Source: Aromatoleum bremense
GTDB lineage: Bacteria > Pseudomonadota > Gammaproteobacteria > Burkholderiales > Rhodocyclaceae
Assembly: GCF_017894365.1 (NCBI RefSeq)
Contig: NZ_CP059467.1
Coordinates: 1,984,001 to 2,048,000, forward strand
DNA length: 64,000 bases
Reading direction: 5' to 3'
Shown: positions 17,428 to 25,673 of the stretch, piece by piece
Numbering within the stretch: the stretch's first letter is position 1
Layout: each line of letters opens with the position of its first letter
Position numbers and translations under genes: made by a program
Notes under the pieces: generated by a model
What the model saw: only the letters and a program-made list of their open reading frames with translations
Database searches by the model: none
Told to the model about the DNA's origin: nothing

Positions 17428-18840
17428 TCAATGGACTTGCAGGGCTGGCCGGCGGCGCAGGCCCGACGCGGCGATGATGTCCGCCAGCACGTCCTCGTTC
17501 TTGTGGCCCATCAGGTGCACGCCCGCCACGCCGTCGATCTGCGTCAGCGCGCGGATGGTTTCGAGGCACACGCGGCGGCCTTCCTCCTTCTGGTCGCGGG
17601 CCGCGGCGATGCGTCGCAGCGTCGCTTCCGGGACGTGCACGCCGGGCACGTGCGCGGCCATCCACTGCAGCGCGCGGGCCGAGCCGAGCGTGCCGACGCC
17701 GACGATGATGCGGGCGCGCCGATGCAGCTCGCGGACGCATACTTCGCGCATGAAGTCTTCAAGCAGGTCGAGGTCGAAGCAGAACTGCGTCTGGATAAAC
17801 TGCGCGCCCGCGTCGATCTTCTTCTCGAGGTTGATGATGCGCTCGCGGTGCGGCGGCACGAACGGGTTCGCAGTCGCACCGACGAAGAGGTCCGGCGGCG
17901 TGTCGAGCCTGCGGCCGGAGGCGAACGTGCCGCCGTCGCGCATGCCGCACGCGGTGCCCAGCAGCGACACGGCGTCGAGGTCGAACACCGGCTTCGCTTC
18001 AGGCTGGTCGCCGCGGCTCACGTCGTCGCCGGTCAGGCACAGGATGTTGCGCACGCCGAGCGCGGCGGCGCCGAGGATGTCGCCCTGGATCGCGATGCGG
18101 TTGCGGTCCCGACACGTCACCTGGTAGATCGGCGTCATGCCGGCGGCCACCAGCAGCGCGGAGGCGGCGACGCTCGACATGTGGCAGTTGCCGCCCGCGC
18201 CGTCGGTGATGTTGATCGCGTCGACGAGTCCCCGGAAACGGGCCGCGCGCTGCAGCAGCGCAGCGGGGTCGGCGGAGTCCGGCGGGCCGACTTCGACCGT
18301 CACGAGGAAGCGGCCGGAGGCGCAGGCGCGCTCGAAAGCGCCCGCCGGATGCGCCGGGCGCGGTGCGCGCGCAGCCGGCGGTGCGGGAGTTTGCGGCGTC
18401 TCGGCGGCGATCACCTGGATCCACGTCGACTGGCCGCGGCGGCGGTGATCGAGCGGTGCCAGCCGGGTTGCGGGGAGTCGCTGTCCGTACGCGATGCGCC
18501 TGCGCCCGTCGGTCGCCTCGAGCCACACGCAGCGCATTCCCGGCACAACTTCGCAGCCGCCGTCCGGCCGCACGCCGCCGCACGGGCCGTTTCGCATCTG
18601 CTTGCCGCAGTTCATCGGACAGGCCATGCCCGTCGATGACAGCACGCACTGGCCGCACATGCGGCAATCGAAGAGGAAGGCCTTGGCGGCGCGCTCGATC
18701 GGCGCGAGCAGCCGTTCGGCCGGCGCTCGCCCGACGAGCCGCAGGCCGGCCCGGGCGACCGGCATGACGGCCAGCACCGCGCGGTAGACGCGCGCCAGCG
18801 CCGAGGCGCGGCGTACCGACCAGCGCCGCATGAGCATCAT
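17428..18840 (-). CDS. MetV-MetF fusion: methylenetetrahydrofolate reductase with iron-sulfur domain
   Basis: A 470-residue fusion. Residues about 50-110 are a cysteine-rich MetV-like (MTHFR C-terminal family) domain with Cys59, 62, 65, 74, 78, 87, 96 and 104 (CRMCGQC, GMACPMNCGK, NGPCGG), likely ligands of an iron-sulfur cluster or zinc. Residues about 175-465 are a MetF TIM barrel with VTVEVGPPDSAD, ILCLTGDD and AQFIQTQFCFDLDLL. In acetogens MetV and MetF are usually separate. Here the enzyme could oxidise methyl-THF from demethylation to methylene-THF, or run in reverse. GGGAG lies seven bases before the chosen ATG; the in-frame extension upstream is unlikely. It is the first gene of the corrinoid operon. 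Confidence 0.85.
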   Translation of the reverse strand: MMLMRRWSVRRASALARVYRAVLAVMPVARAGLRLVGRAPAERLLAPIERAAKAFLFDCRMCGQCVLSSTGMACPMNCGKQMRNGPCGGVRPDGGCEVVPGMRCVWLEATDGRRRIAYGQRLPATRLAPLDHRRRGQSTWIQVIAAETPQTPAPPAARAPRPAHPAGAFERACASGRFLVTVEVGPPDSADPAALLQRAARFRGLVDAINITDGAGGNCHMSSVAASALLVAAGMTPIYQVTCRDRNRIAIQGDILGAAALGVRNILCLTGDDVSRGDQPEAKPVFDLDAVSLLGTACGMRDGGTFASGRRLDTPPDLFVGATANPFVPPHRERIINLEKKIDAGAQFIQTQFCFDLDLLEDFMREVCVRELHRRARIIVGVGTLGSARALQWMAAHVPGVHVPEATLRRIAAARDQKEEGRRVCLETIRALTQIDGVAGVHLMGHKNEDVLADIIAASGLRRRPALQVH

Positions 18841-19277
18841 GATCCGGCTCCCGCGGGCGGTACAGCGCCGGTCAAGCGCCGTCCCCTGTTCCACGCTGCG
18901 CCTGCTTCGACCGGTTTCGCTGCATGCATAGAACCCCGCCCCCGAACGTCGTGAAGCCTTCAGGATCCGCGCGGAACGGGAGGCCCCGGCCGTGCCCGTC
19001 CCGCGCTTTCCAAATCCCCGACGGTGCCGGGGTCATCGCTAAGTTAAAGGGCGGGGTAGGGTTTGTAAATTCGATCGGCCGGATTGTGGATATCGAATTT
19101 TTGGATCTGGCTGCGCGCTTTCGAACGGCGAGCGATGGCGCGCGCCGCCCGGCTTGTCGCCGCGGAAAAGCGGCTGGATCTGGCGGCGTGTCCTAATATT
19201 GGAAGGCGCGACGGTGGCAGGCCGAAGCCGGCCGGCGCATGCGACGACGAGCGATTGCCGAGTTAGTGAGGGAGTGG
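18841..19277. other. Intergenic region upstream of the corrinoid operon
   Basis: 437 bases without a convincing gene, between the divergent metVF-like gene and the small Pro/Asp-rich gene. On the minus strand TTTACA (19064-19069) and TAACTT (19041-19046) are 17 bases apart and could be the operon promoter. I found no B12-box or other cobalamin-riboswitch core, no FNR box and no sigma54 motif. Short open frames here look unlike coding sequence. Confidence 0.35.
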
Positions 19278-19430
19278 ATGATGCATACGACTACACCGCC
19301 GGTGCCGGGTCCGCAGCCTGACCCGGCACCGGAGCCCGACCCCGTGCCGGACCCGAGCAAGGATCCGGATCCGGAAACGGACGACGACACCGCGCAAGTG
19401 ACCCGCGAACACGTAAAGAAAGGGTCCTGA
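19278..19430 (+). CDS. Small Pro/Asp-rich hypothetical protein
   Basis: A 50-residue frame with a good ribosome site (GAGGGAG before a double ATG). The sequence is PGPQPDPAPEPDPVPDPSKD-like in the middle, with alternating Pro and Asp, then an acidic ETDDD and a basic tail (REHVKKGS). There is no signal peptide or membrane segment. It precedes the DUF6351 gene by 25 bases and could be co-transcribed with it. The function is unknown, and low complexity means the call rests mostly on the ribosome site and position. Confidence 0.5.
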   Translation: MMHTTTPPVPGPQPDPAPEPDPVPDPSKDPDPETDDDTAQVTREHVKKGS

Positions 19431-19455
19431 TCGATTCACTCGCATAGGGGGGAAT

Positions 19456-21684
19456 ATGCCGGCGAAAGGGTGGGTGTGGTTGAGCTTGCTGCTGACGGCC
19501 ACGCTGCCCGCCGGGTCCTCCGCGCCGCCGAAGGCGCAAAGTCCGATCGTGGTCGGCTTGCCGGCCGGCTTCGATGCGAAGGCGCCCGCCGCACCCTACG
19601 ACGGACCGCACCCGTCGCGGCTGCAGCGCCCTGCCGAGACGTTCCGGTTTCCGATAAGGCTCGGCGAGGTGGGGCCGGGCGAAGCCCTGTTTGCCGGTCC
19701 CAGGCAGTATCCGTTTGTTTGCGACACCGAAGCTTCCGGCCTGGGCCAACCGCTGGTGGACAATCATGCCAGGGTCGGCACGCCGGTCGTCTCGAAGGCC
19801 GCCACGGTCTTTGCGAACCCCGCGCCGATCGGTTACAGCCAGGATTGTCTGGTGCGCACCCGGGCCTGGTATTACTACAAGCCCCGGGACAAGGAAAAAT
19901 TCGAGCGGTGGTCGGAGGTGGTGCGGGACGTCGACAGCGTCAGCATCAACGGTGCCCAGGTGCCGTTCATCGTGCGCGTGGAAATGGGCACGATCAACCG
20001 TTTCATCTACGTCATCGCGGCGCTGAAGGGGCCTCATGAAACCCTCGCTGCCCCGAGTGCCGCGCACTGGAACGGCCGCCTGATCTACCAGTTTTCCGGT
20101 GGCGTCGGCATCGGGCACCGGCAAGGCAGGGTGAAGCCGTCGAGGGTCCTCGAGGGGCGGCGCGAGCAACTGGCGCAGGGCTATGCGGTGGTCGCGTCGA
20201 CCGGCACGACGACTTCCACCCATTACAACATCTGGCTGGCCGAAGATACCGCGTTGCGCGTAAAGCGCCAGTTCGTCGCGCTGTACGGCGAACCGGATTA
20301 CACGATCGGCGTGGGCGGGTCCGGTGGTGCGATTCAGCAGTATCTGTTGGCCCAGAACCGTCCCGGCCTGATCGATGCGGCGATCGCGCAGTATTCGTAT
20401 CCCGACATGGTCACCCAGACCATCTGGGCGCTCGATTGCGAACTGCTTGAGTATTACTTCGACAGGACCGACCGCCGCAATCCGCTGTGGCACCAGGCCG
20501 AACATCGGCAATGGGTCGAAGGTCTCAACGCCAGCAACGATTACCAGGGTGAGGGCAGGGCAAGAAGAATCGCGACGACCACCCGGCTCGCCCTGCTGGC
20601 CGGCGAGCGTCGGCTGGCGGACGCCGAGGGCCAGACCGAATGCGTGGTCGGCTGGCGCGGGCTGACGCCGCTGGTGCTGAACCCGCGCTTCGCGTTCATC
20701 GAAGACCGACTTGCCAGACGGGTGTTCAGGCGTGTGCAGTGGAGCTATTTCGAGGATCTGAAGGATTTCTACGGCACCGATGCGCAGGGCTATGCGCGCA
20801 TCCCGTGGGACAACGTGGGAGTCCAATACGGCCTGCGGGCGCTGCAGCGTGGGCAGATCGACGTCGAGCAGTTCCTGCGCCTCAATGCCCGTGTCGGCAC
20901 CTGGAAGCCCGTCGCCGAGATGAAGCGCGAGCGTTTCTGGATCCTGCGCGGGGCCAGCAGCGATCTGCAGGATTTCTCGCCGTGGAGCGCGCACAACATG
21001 AATCGCGGCAAGACCCGCGACGCGCCGGCGCCGCGCTTCGAGGGCGACCGCCTGGCGATGGCAGCGGCGTATCGATCGGGCCAGGTCTTTCTGGGGCGGC
21101 TCGACATTCCGGTCATCGACGTGCGCCACTATCTGGAACCGGTGCTGGACATGCACCATGCTTCGGCGTCCTTTTCGGTGCGCGCGCGGCTCCTTGCGGC
21201 ACAGGGAGATGCGGGAAACCAGGCGATCTGGGTCAGCGACAGGAAGCACGATCCGACCCCCGAGGCCTTCGCCGCGATCGAGCGATGGCTCGCGGCCAAG
21301 CGGGCACGTCCCGAGCAGTCCTGGTCCGCGCTGCGTCCGGCGGCCGCGAGCGATCGTTGTATCGATGCGCAGGGCAAGACGATGTTCAGCGGCGATCGGG
21401 TATGGGACGGCGAATGGAACCAGCGTCCGCCCGGCCCGTGCATGCGCGCCTATCCCATCTACGGCAATACGCGCATCGTCGCGGGCGACACGATACGCGG
21501 CGATCATTTCAAGTGCACGCTCCAGACGGTCGGCGAGGCGCTGGATGCCGGGCTCTACGAACCGATCGACATGCGTCCCTACCGGGCGCGACTGGAGCGG
21601 ATCTTTCCGCAGGGCGTCTGTGACTACCGGCAGGCCGCTCAGGGCCGCCCGGCCGATCTGCCGGGGGCGGACAGCCCCGGCTGA
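19456..21684 (+). CDS. Secreted DUF6351 family protein (alpha/beta-hydrolase-like)
   Basis: A 742-residue protein with an N-terminal signal peptide (about residues 1-23, ending GSSA). Blocks FVCDTEASGLGQPLVDN and AAHWNGRLIYQFSGGVGIGH match the DUF6351 family as I remember it. IGVGGSGGAIQQYLLA has the G-x-S-x-G nucleophile elbow of alpha/beta hydrolases and recalls tannase/feruloyl-esterase-type enzymes, but catalytic Asp and His cannot be assigned with certainty by eye. It is likely periplasmic or outer-membrane associated. An A/G-rich AGGGGGGAAT precedes the ATG. Its place next to the corrinoid island and phenol genes might suggest release of aromatic acids from esters, which is speculation. 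Confidence 0.7.
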   Translation: MPAKGWVWLSLLLTATLPAGSSAPPKAQSPIVVGLPAGFDAKAPAAPYDGPHPSRLQRPAETFRFPIRLGEVGPGEALFAGPRQYPFVCDTEASGLGQPLVDNHARVGTPVVSKAATVFANPAPIGYSQDCLVRTRAWYYYKPRDKEKFERWSEVVRDVDSVSINGAQVPFIVRVEMGTINRFIYVIAALKGPHETLAAPSAAHWNGRLIYQFSGGVGIGHRQGRVKPSRVLEGRREQLAQGYAVVASTGTTTSTHYNIWLAEDTALRVKRQFVALYGEPDYTIGVGGSGGAIQQYLLAQNRPGLIDAAIAQYSYPDMVTQTIWALDCELLEYYFDRTDRRNPLWHQAEHRQWVEGLNASNDYQGEGRARRIATTTRLALLAGERRLADAEGQTECVVGWRGLTPLVLNPRFAFIEDRLARRVFRRVQWSYFEDLKDFYGTDAQGYARIPWDNVGVQYGLRALQRGQIDVEQFLRLNARVGTWKPVAEMKRERFWILRGASSDLQDFSPWSAHNMNRGKTRDAPAPRFEGDRLAMAAAYRSGQVFLGRLDIPVIDVRHYLEPVLDMHHASASFSVRARLLAAQGDAGNQAIWVSDRKHDPTPEAFAAIERWLAAKRARPEQSWSALRPAAASDRCIDAQGKTMFSGDRVWDGEWNQRPPGPCMRAYPIYGNTRIVAGDTIRGDHFKCTLQTVGEALDAGLYEPIDMRPYRARLERIFPQGVCDYRQAAQGRPADLPGADSPG

Positions 21685-21711
21685 CAGCCTGCCGCCTGCC
21701 CGCGCAAGAGA

Positions 21712-21744
21712 CTGCGGCGCGCCGTGCAAGCCCGCGCGCCGCAG
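21712..21744. terminator. Hairpin between convergent genes
   Basis: A perfect 11-bp inverted repeat (CTGCGGCGCGC / GCGCGCCGCAG) with an 11-base loop lies between the 3' ends of the DUF6351 gene and the disrupted porin gene. No T-tract follows. A bidirectional 3'-end structure is likely. Confidence 0.45.
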
Positions 21745-22616
21745 CCTTGCTCAGAACGGCGTCACGAGCTTGAACCAGGCCTTGTCGCCGCGGAAGCGGT
21801 TCTCGGCTTCGGTTTCGTGCTGCCACTGCGCGACCAGCAGCGTGCCGCCTTTCGTCGTGTAGCTGACGCTCGGGCCGATCGCGAACACCTCGCCGCGGCG
21901 CCCCGCGGACCACGGGCCGATCGCCGCCGGGATCTTGCGGCCGCCGAGCTCGTCGTCGGTCGTCTGCTTCACGTAGTAGCCCGACAGGCCCGCCCCCCAG
22001 GGCCCGAAGCGTTTGCCGACAAGGTAGTCGATGTGCAGCTCGTCGCCGGACTCGTAGTCCATCTTCGGCGCTCCCGGCGCGGGCCGGAAGTCGTTGTTCT
22101 TCGCCTTGATGTTGTACATGAACTTGGCCGATACCTCCCAGCCGTTCTCCGACAACCAAGTTGCCGCGAACACCGGTTCTACGCTCCAGTAGTTCGCGCC
22201 AATGTTCTTTCGCGGCTCGCCCGATTTGTACTTGCCGGTCGGTGCGTAGAAATCGAGCGCGGCAACCCAGTGCCAGTTGCCGGAATGCCAAGCGACGACG
22301 AGCGGTGAAAACACCAGGTCGCCCAGCCCGGTGACTGTCTTGCTGCCGGCCCCGAGGGCCAGTTCCTGCTGCACGACCGGCAGGATCACGTGCATCGCCC
22401 AGTTGCCGCCGAGGAGCTGCTGGTCCGTGACCTTGACCCAGCGCAGCGCGTCGAACCACGCGGTAACCGAGGCGCCGGGCACCTTGTCGCCGTCGCCGTC
22501 GCGCAGGTCGCCGTCGTAATAGCCAAAGTAGTTCAGGAAATAATCGCCCGGGGGCGGCAATGCGCCAGCGAACCAGTTCTCGCTGCCGTGGGGGTACTGA
22601 TCAGCGCCTTCCTTCG

Positions 22617-22624
22617 CACTCGCA
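22617..22624. repeat. Target-site duplication of the IS, left copy
   Basis: CACTCGCA directly flanks the left end of the insertion element and is repeated at 24008-24015. Eight bases is the usual duplication size for IS256-family elements. Confidence 0.9.
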
Positions 22625-24007
22625 AGTCAAGTCCAAAATCTGCTGTAAATTCTCTTCAGCCCGGATGATGACGAATGGTTTTTATCCGGCGAGAGCAACA
22701 ACGTTGTTGCTCTCGCCGGCGGCGGCGCGGGCGGCGACCCACTCCGCGAATTCATCCATATCCAGATATCGTCTTTCCTGCCAGACCTCGTTCTGCTCGG
22801 CCAACAGGGCGCCGATCAGGCGCAGGGCGGATTCGTCGTTGGGGAAGATGCGGATCACCCGCTCGCGACGGCGAATCTCTTCGTTGAGCCGCTCCTGCAT
22901 GTTGGTCGTGCGCAGCCGCCGCCGGTATTTCTCTGGCAGCGCCATGACCGCCATTGCGTCGGCGAAACCTTCCTCGATGCACGCCACGGCCTTTGCCGCC
23001 GTTTTCTCGAAGCGCTCGACGAATTCGGCGAGCCGGCGCTTGGCCTCGGCCATGTCCGCCGCCTGGAAGACGAGTTTGGCTGCCGCCGCCACGTCGGCCC
23101 GGATCTTGGCGCTGCAGCTCCCCAGAATGTTGCGCATCAGATGCACCTGGCAGCGCTGCCAGGTCACCCCCTGAAAATGCTTTGCGACCGCCTGCGTCAG
23201 CCCGCCGTGGCTGTCGGAAACGACGAACATGACGCCTTTCAACCCCCGGCCTTTGAGCCAGCGGAACGTCTCATCCCAAGTGGCGAAACTCTCCGTGTCG
23301 CCGATCTTCACGCCGAGAATTTCGCGGTAGCCGTCACTCCTGATGCCCGACACGACCAGTGCGGCGCGCGATACGACGCGGTCGCCTTCCCTGCTCTTGA
23401 TGAACAGCGCATCGACCAGAACAAACGGGTAATCGCCTTCGAGCCGTCGCTCGTTGAAGGCACCGACACGTCCGTCCAGTCCGGCGCAGAGCGCGCTGAC
23501 CGTCGATTTGGAAAAGCTCGTGCCGCACAGCTCCTCGGTGATCGCCGATACTTTCCGCGTCGAGACGCCTTGCACGACCATCTCCATCAGCGCCAGTACA
23601 AACGCCTGCTCGCTCCTCTGGTAACGCTTGAAGATCTCTGTCGAGAAGCTGCCATCCCGCGTCTGCGGCACCAGCAGCGTCACCGGCCCCACCCGTGTGT
23701 AGAGCGTGCGTGCTCGCGTGCCGTTGCGGTAGCCGGCGCGCTCTTCCGTGCGTTCGTGCCGCTCCGCTCCCAACGCTTCTGTCACTTGCGCCTCCAGTAT
23801 CTGGTTCAGAACCGCTTCTACCAGTTTCGCCAGCCCGTCCTGACCGCTCAACAGCCCTGGCAACAAATCACGCCCTACGCTAACATCATATCCAGCCATC
23901 GCTTCGCCTGCCTTTCTTCGGTTGATCAACGCTTCGACAACGTCATCGTACCGAACTGAAGCGGTGGCTACCTGCCACTCGATTTACAGCAGTTTACGGA
24001 CTCAATC
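22625..24007 (-). mobile_element. Complete IS256-family insertion sequence (1,383 bp)
   Basis: The ends are imperfect inverted repeats of about 26 bases: the left end begins AGTCAAGTCCAAAATCTGC and the inverted right end GATTGAGTCCGTAAACTGC; both continue TGTAAAT. A single transposase gene fills the element, and an 8-bp direct repeat (CACTCGCA) flanks it. The intact duplication and open transposase frame suggest a fairly recent insertion. It interrupts the SphA-like gene. Confidence 0.93.
22682..23929 (-). CDS. IS256-family transposase (DDE type)
   Basis: A 415-residue transposase of the IS256/mutator type. The catalytic triad is visible as Asp in FVLVDALFIKSREG, Asp in VVSDSHGGL and Glu in TTNMQERLNEEIRRR. 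Family blocks such as RTEERAGYRNGTRARTLYT, MVVQGVSTRKVSAITEELCG and WQRCQVHLMRNILG are present. The frame is uninterrupted. The start could be at 23929 or at an internal ATG ten codons later (MAGYDVSVGRD). It is transcribed in the same direction as the gene it interrupts. Confidence 0.95.
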   Translation of the reverse strand: MINRRKAGEAMAGYDVSVGRDLLPGLLSGQDGLAKLVEAVLNQILEAQVTEALGAERHERTEERAGYRNGTRARTLYTRVGPVTLLVPQTRDGSFSTEIFKRYQRSEQAFVLALMEMVVQGVSTRKVSAITEELCGTSFSKSTVSALCAGLDGRVGAFNERRLEGDYPFVLVDALFIKSREGDRVVSRAALVVSGIRSDGYREILGVKIGDTESFATWDETFRWLKGRGLKGVMFVVSDSHGGLTQAVAKHFQGVTWQRCQVHLMRNILGSCSAKIRADVAAAAKLVFQAADMAEAKRRLAEFVERFEKTAAKAVACIEEGFADAMAVMALPEKYRRRLRTTNMQERLNEEIRRRERVIRIFPNDESALRLIGALLAEQNEVWQERRYLDMDEFAEWVAARAAAGESNNVVALAG

Positions 24008-24015
24008 CACTCGCA
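24008..24015. repeat. Target-site duplication of the IS, right copy
   Basis: CACTCGCA, identical to 22617-22624, lies immediately outside the right inverted repeat. Confidence 0.9.
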
Positions 24016-24112
24016 CCTGTTGCCACGAGTGCCGACAGGGCGATCGCAAGGCCGATTTTGTTCATCTTCATGTATCTCCTCCTTGATGTTTTATTGCTCT
24101 GCTCACTGCAAT

Positions 24113-24154
24113 GCTCCGGCCGGGACGGGCCTGTCGGCTCGTCCCGGCCGGAGC
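24113..24154 (-). terminator. Strong hairpin at the end of the phenol operon
   Basis: A perfect 15-bp inverted repeat (GCTCCGGCCGGGACG / CGTCCCGGCCGGAGC) with a 12-base loop lies about 70 bases after the stop of the last gene of the operon and just upstream of the disrupted porin gene. No T-run follows, only AATAAAAC further on. It probably ends or stabilises the operon transcript. Confidence 0.55.
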
Positions 24155-24225
24155 GGTAACACCTTCAGCTGTCCGGCAGCCCTGTGCCACTGCGGGATTG
24201 CGGGTCATGAGTGCCGTCGGCGCCG

Positions 24226-25527
24226 TTACCCCTCGCGGTTGACATGGAAGCGCCGCGCTTTCATGTCGAAGCGTGGCAGTGCATTGCGGCCGACGTGGTG
24301 TACGCGTGGCCGGAAGGCGAGGAGCGAATCGAGCTTTTCGGCGATCGAATGCACGATGCGGGCGTCGGCGCCTTCGCACAGCTCGATCTCGACGTCCATC
24401 TCGTCGAGCGAGTGCTCGCGGCGCACGTGGATGCGGAATTCGTCGACCTCGGTGAACTTGCGGATGATGTTCTCGACGCCGGACGGATAGACGTTGACGC
24501 CGCGCACCGTGACCATGTCGTCGGCGCGGCCGAGGATGCCCCCTTCGAAACGCAGGAAGCCGCGGCCGCACGCGCAAGGCGCGTGGTTGACCTCGACCAG
24601 GTCGCCGGTGCGGTAGCGCAGTATGGGGAAACCCCAGCGGCCCAGGTTCGTCAGCACGAGCTCGCCGCGCTGGCCCGGCGCAACCGGCGCGCCGGTCGCC
24701 GGATCGATGACCTCGGCAATGAACTCGCTCTCGATCAGGTGCGTGCCGCCCGGCTGATGCTCGCATTCGAACGAATGCGCGCCGATCTCGGAAGCGCCGG
24801 CGTGGTCGAAGCATTTCGCCGACCACGCCGACTCGATACGCTGCTTCGTCGCCGGGATGTTCGCGCCCGGCTCGCCGGCGTGAATGGTCGCGCGCAGCGG
24901 GATCGACGTGAGGTCGAAGCCCGATTCGCGCCCGACCTCGGCGAGCCGTAGCGCGTAGGTCGGCGTGCAGCACAGCACCGTCGCGCCAGTGTCGCGCATC
25001 AGCTCGAGCCGCTGCAGCGAGTCGCGTCCGCCGCCCGGGATCAGTGTCGCGCCGATTTTGTGCGCCCCTTCGACAGCAGACCAGAAGCCGATGAACGGGC
25101 CGAACGAGAACGCCAGGAACACGCGGTCGGCCGGACCGATGCCCGCGCCAGCGAATACGTGCGCCCAGCAGCGTCCGAACCAGTCCCAGGATTGCGCGGT
25201 GTCGAGCACCTTCAGCGGCACGCCGGTCGTGCCCGACGTCTGGTGCAGCCGCACATAAGCTTCGGGCGGGTACGTCAGATTCGTGCCGAACGACCCGTTC
25301 GCTGCCTGCTGCGCCTCCATCAGCTCGGACTTGGTGGTGAACGGCAGCCGCGCGACGTCGGCGAGCGTGCCGACGTCGCGCGGGTCCACCCCCGCAGCCG
25401 TCCATTTCGCCGTGTAGAAGCGGTTGCGCTGCCATAGCTCGGCGAGCATCGCGCGCAGTTTTTGCAGCTGCAGCGCTTCGAGCTTATCGCGCGTCAGGGT
25501 TTCGGTTGCTTCATTGAAAAATGCCAT
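24226..25527 (-). CDS. PaaK-like aryl-CoA ligase (AMP-forming)
   Basis: A 433-residue adenylate-forming enzyme of the phenylacetate-CoA ligase type. Motifs: LHQTSGTTGVPLKVLD (P-loop-like, about residue 95-110), FDHAGASEIG, RYRTGDLVEV and GRADDMVTVRGVNVYPSGVE near the C-terminus. Cys residues in APCACGRGF are typical of PaaK relatives. It is the last gene of the phenol operon. CoA activation of 4-hydroxybenzoate, the carboxylation product, would suit the position, but characterised 4-hydroxybenzoate-CoA ligases belong to a different, longer subfamily, so substrate is uncertain. GAAGG lies eight bases before the chosen ATG. Confidence 0.83.
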   Translation of the reverse strand: MAFFNEATETLTRDKLEALQLQKLRAMLAELWQRNRFYTAKWTAAGVDPRDVGTLADVARLPFTTKSELMEAQQAANGSFGTNLTYPPEAYVRLHQTSGTTGVPLKVLDTAQSWDWFGRCWAHVFAGAGIGPADRVFLAFSFGPFIGFWSAVEGAHKIGATLIPGGGRDSLQRLELMRDTGATVLCCTPTYALRLAEVGRESGFDLTSIPLRATIHAGEPGANIPATKQRIESAWSAKCFDHAGASEIGAHSFECEHQPGGTHLIESEFIAEVIDPATGAPVAPGQRGELVLTNLGRWGFPILRYRTGDLVEVNHAPCACGRGFLRFEGGILGRADDMVTVRGVNVYPSGVENIIRKFTEVDEFRIHVRREHSLDEMDVEIELCEGADARIVHSIAEKLDSLLAFRPRVHHVGRNALPRFDMKARRFHVNREG

Positions 25528-25673
25528 GAGTATTTTCCTTCGATTGGGCGACGCAATGCGACACCGTGCAAACCGCTCGCGCGGCATGCAGGGCAGGTAT
25601 CAACGAGAGTCGGGGAGGCGCCGCGCCGGCGCGTCGGGTCAGCCGGGCGGCCCGGTCGTCGGTGCCGCCATCG

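Larger units (their letters stand above)
21751..24071 (-). pseudogene. Outer-membrane transporter of the Phenol_MetA_deg (SphA-like) family, split by an IS256-type element
   Basis: The 5' piece (24016-24071) encodes MKMNKIGLAIALSALVATG behind an AGGAGG site. The 3' piece (21751-22616) continues EGADQYPHGSENW, GALPPPGDYFLNYFGYY and ends with a C-terminal Phe. Removing the element and one copy of the 8-bp duplication gives 930 bases, exactly 310 codons, with an intact signal peptide (cleavage after GASA) and a beta-barrel-like protein of 309 residues. The family is linked to aromatic or hydrocarbon degradation clusters and is thought to be a porin or uptake channel. The insertion falls at codons 19-21, so the present allele should be null unless transcription from the element rescues a later start. 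It lies just downstream of the phenol operon. Confidence 0.85.

Noticed and set aside
18841..19277. Cobalamin riboswitch for the corrinoid operon
   Set aside because: I looked for a B12-box on the minus strand and did not find one; the region has no matching core.
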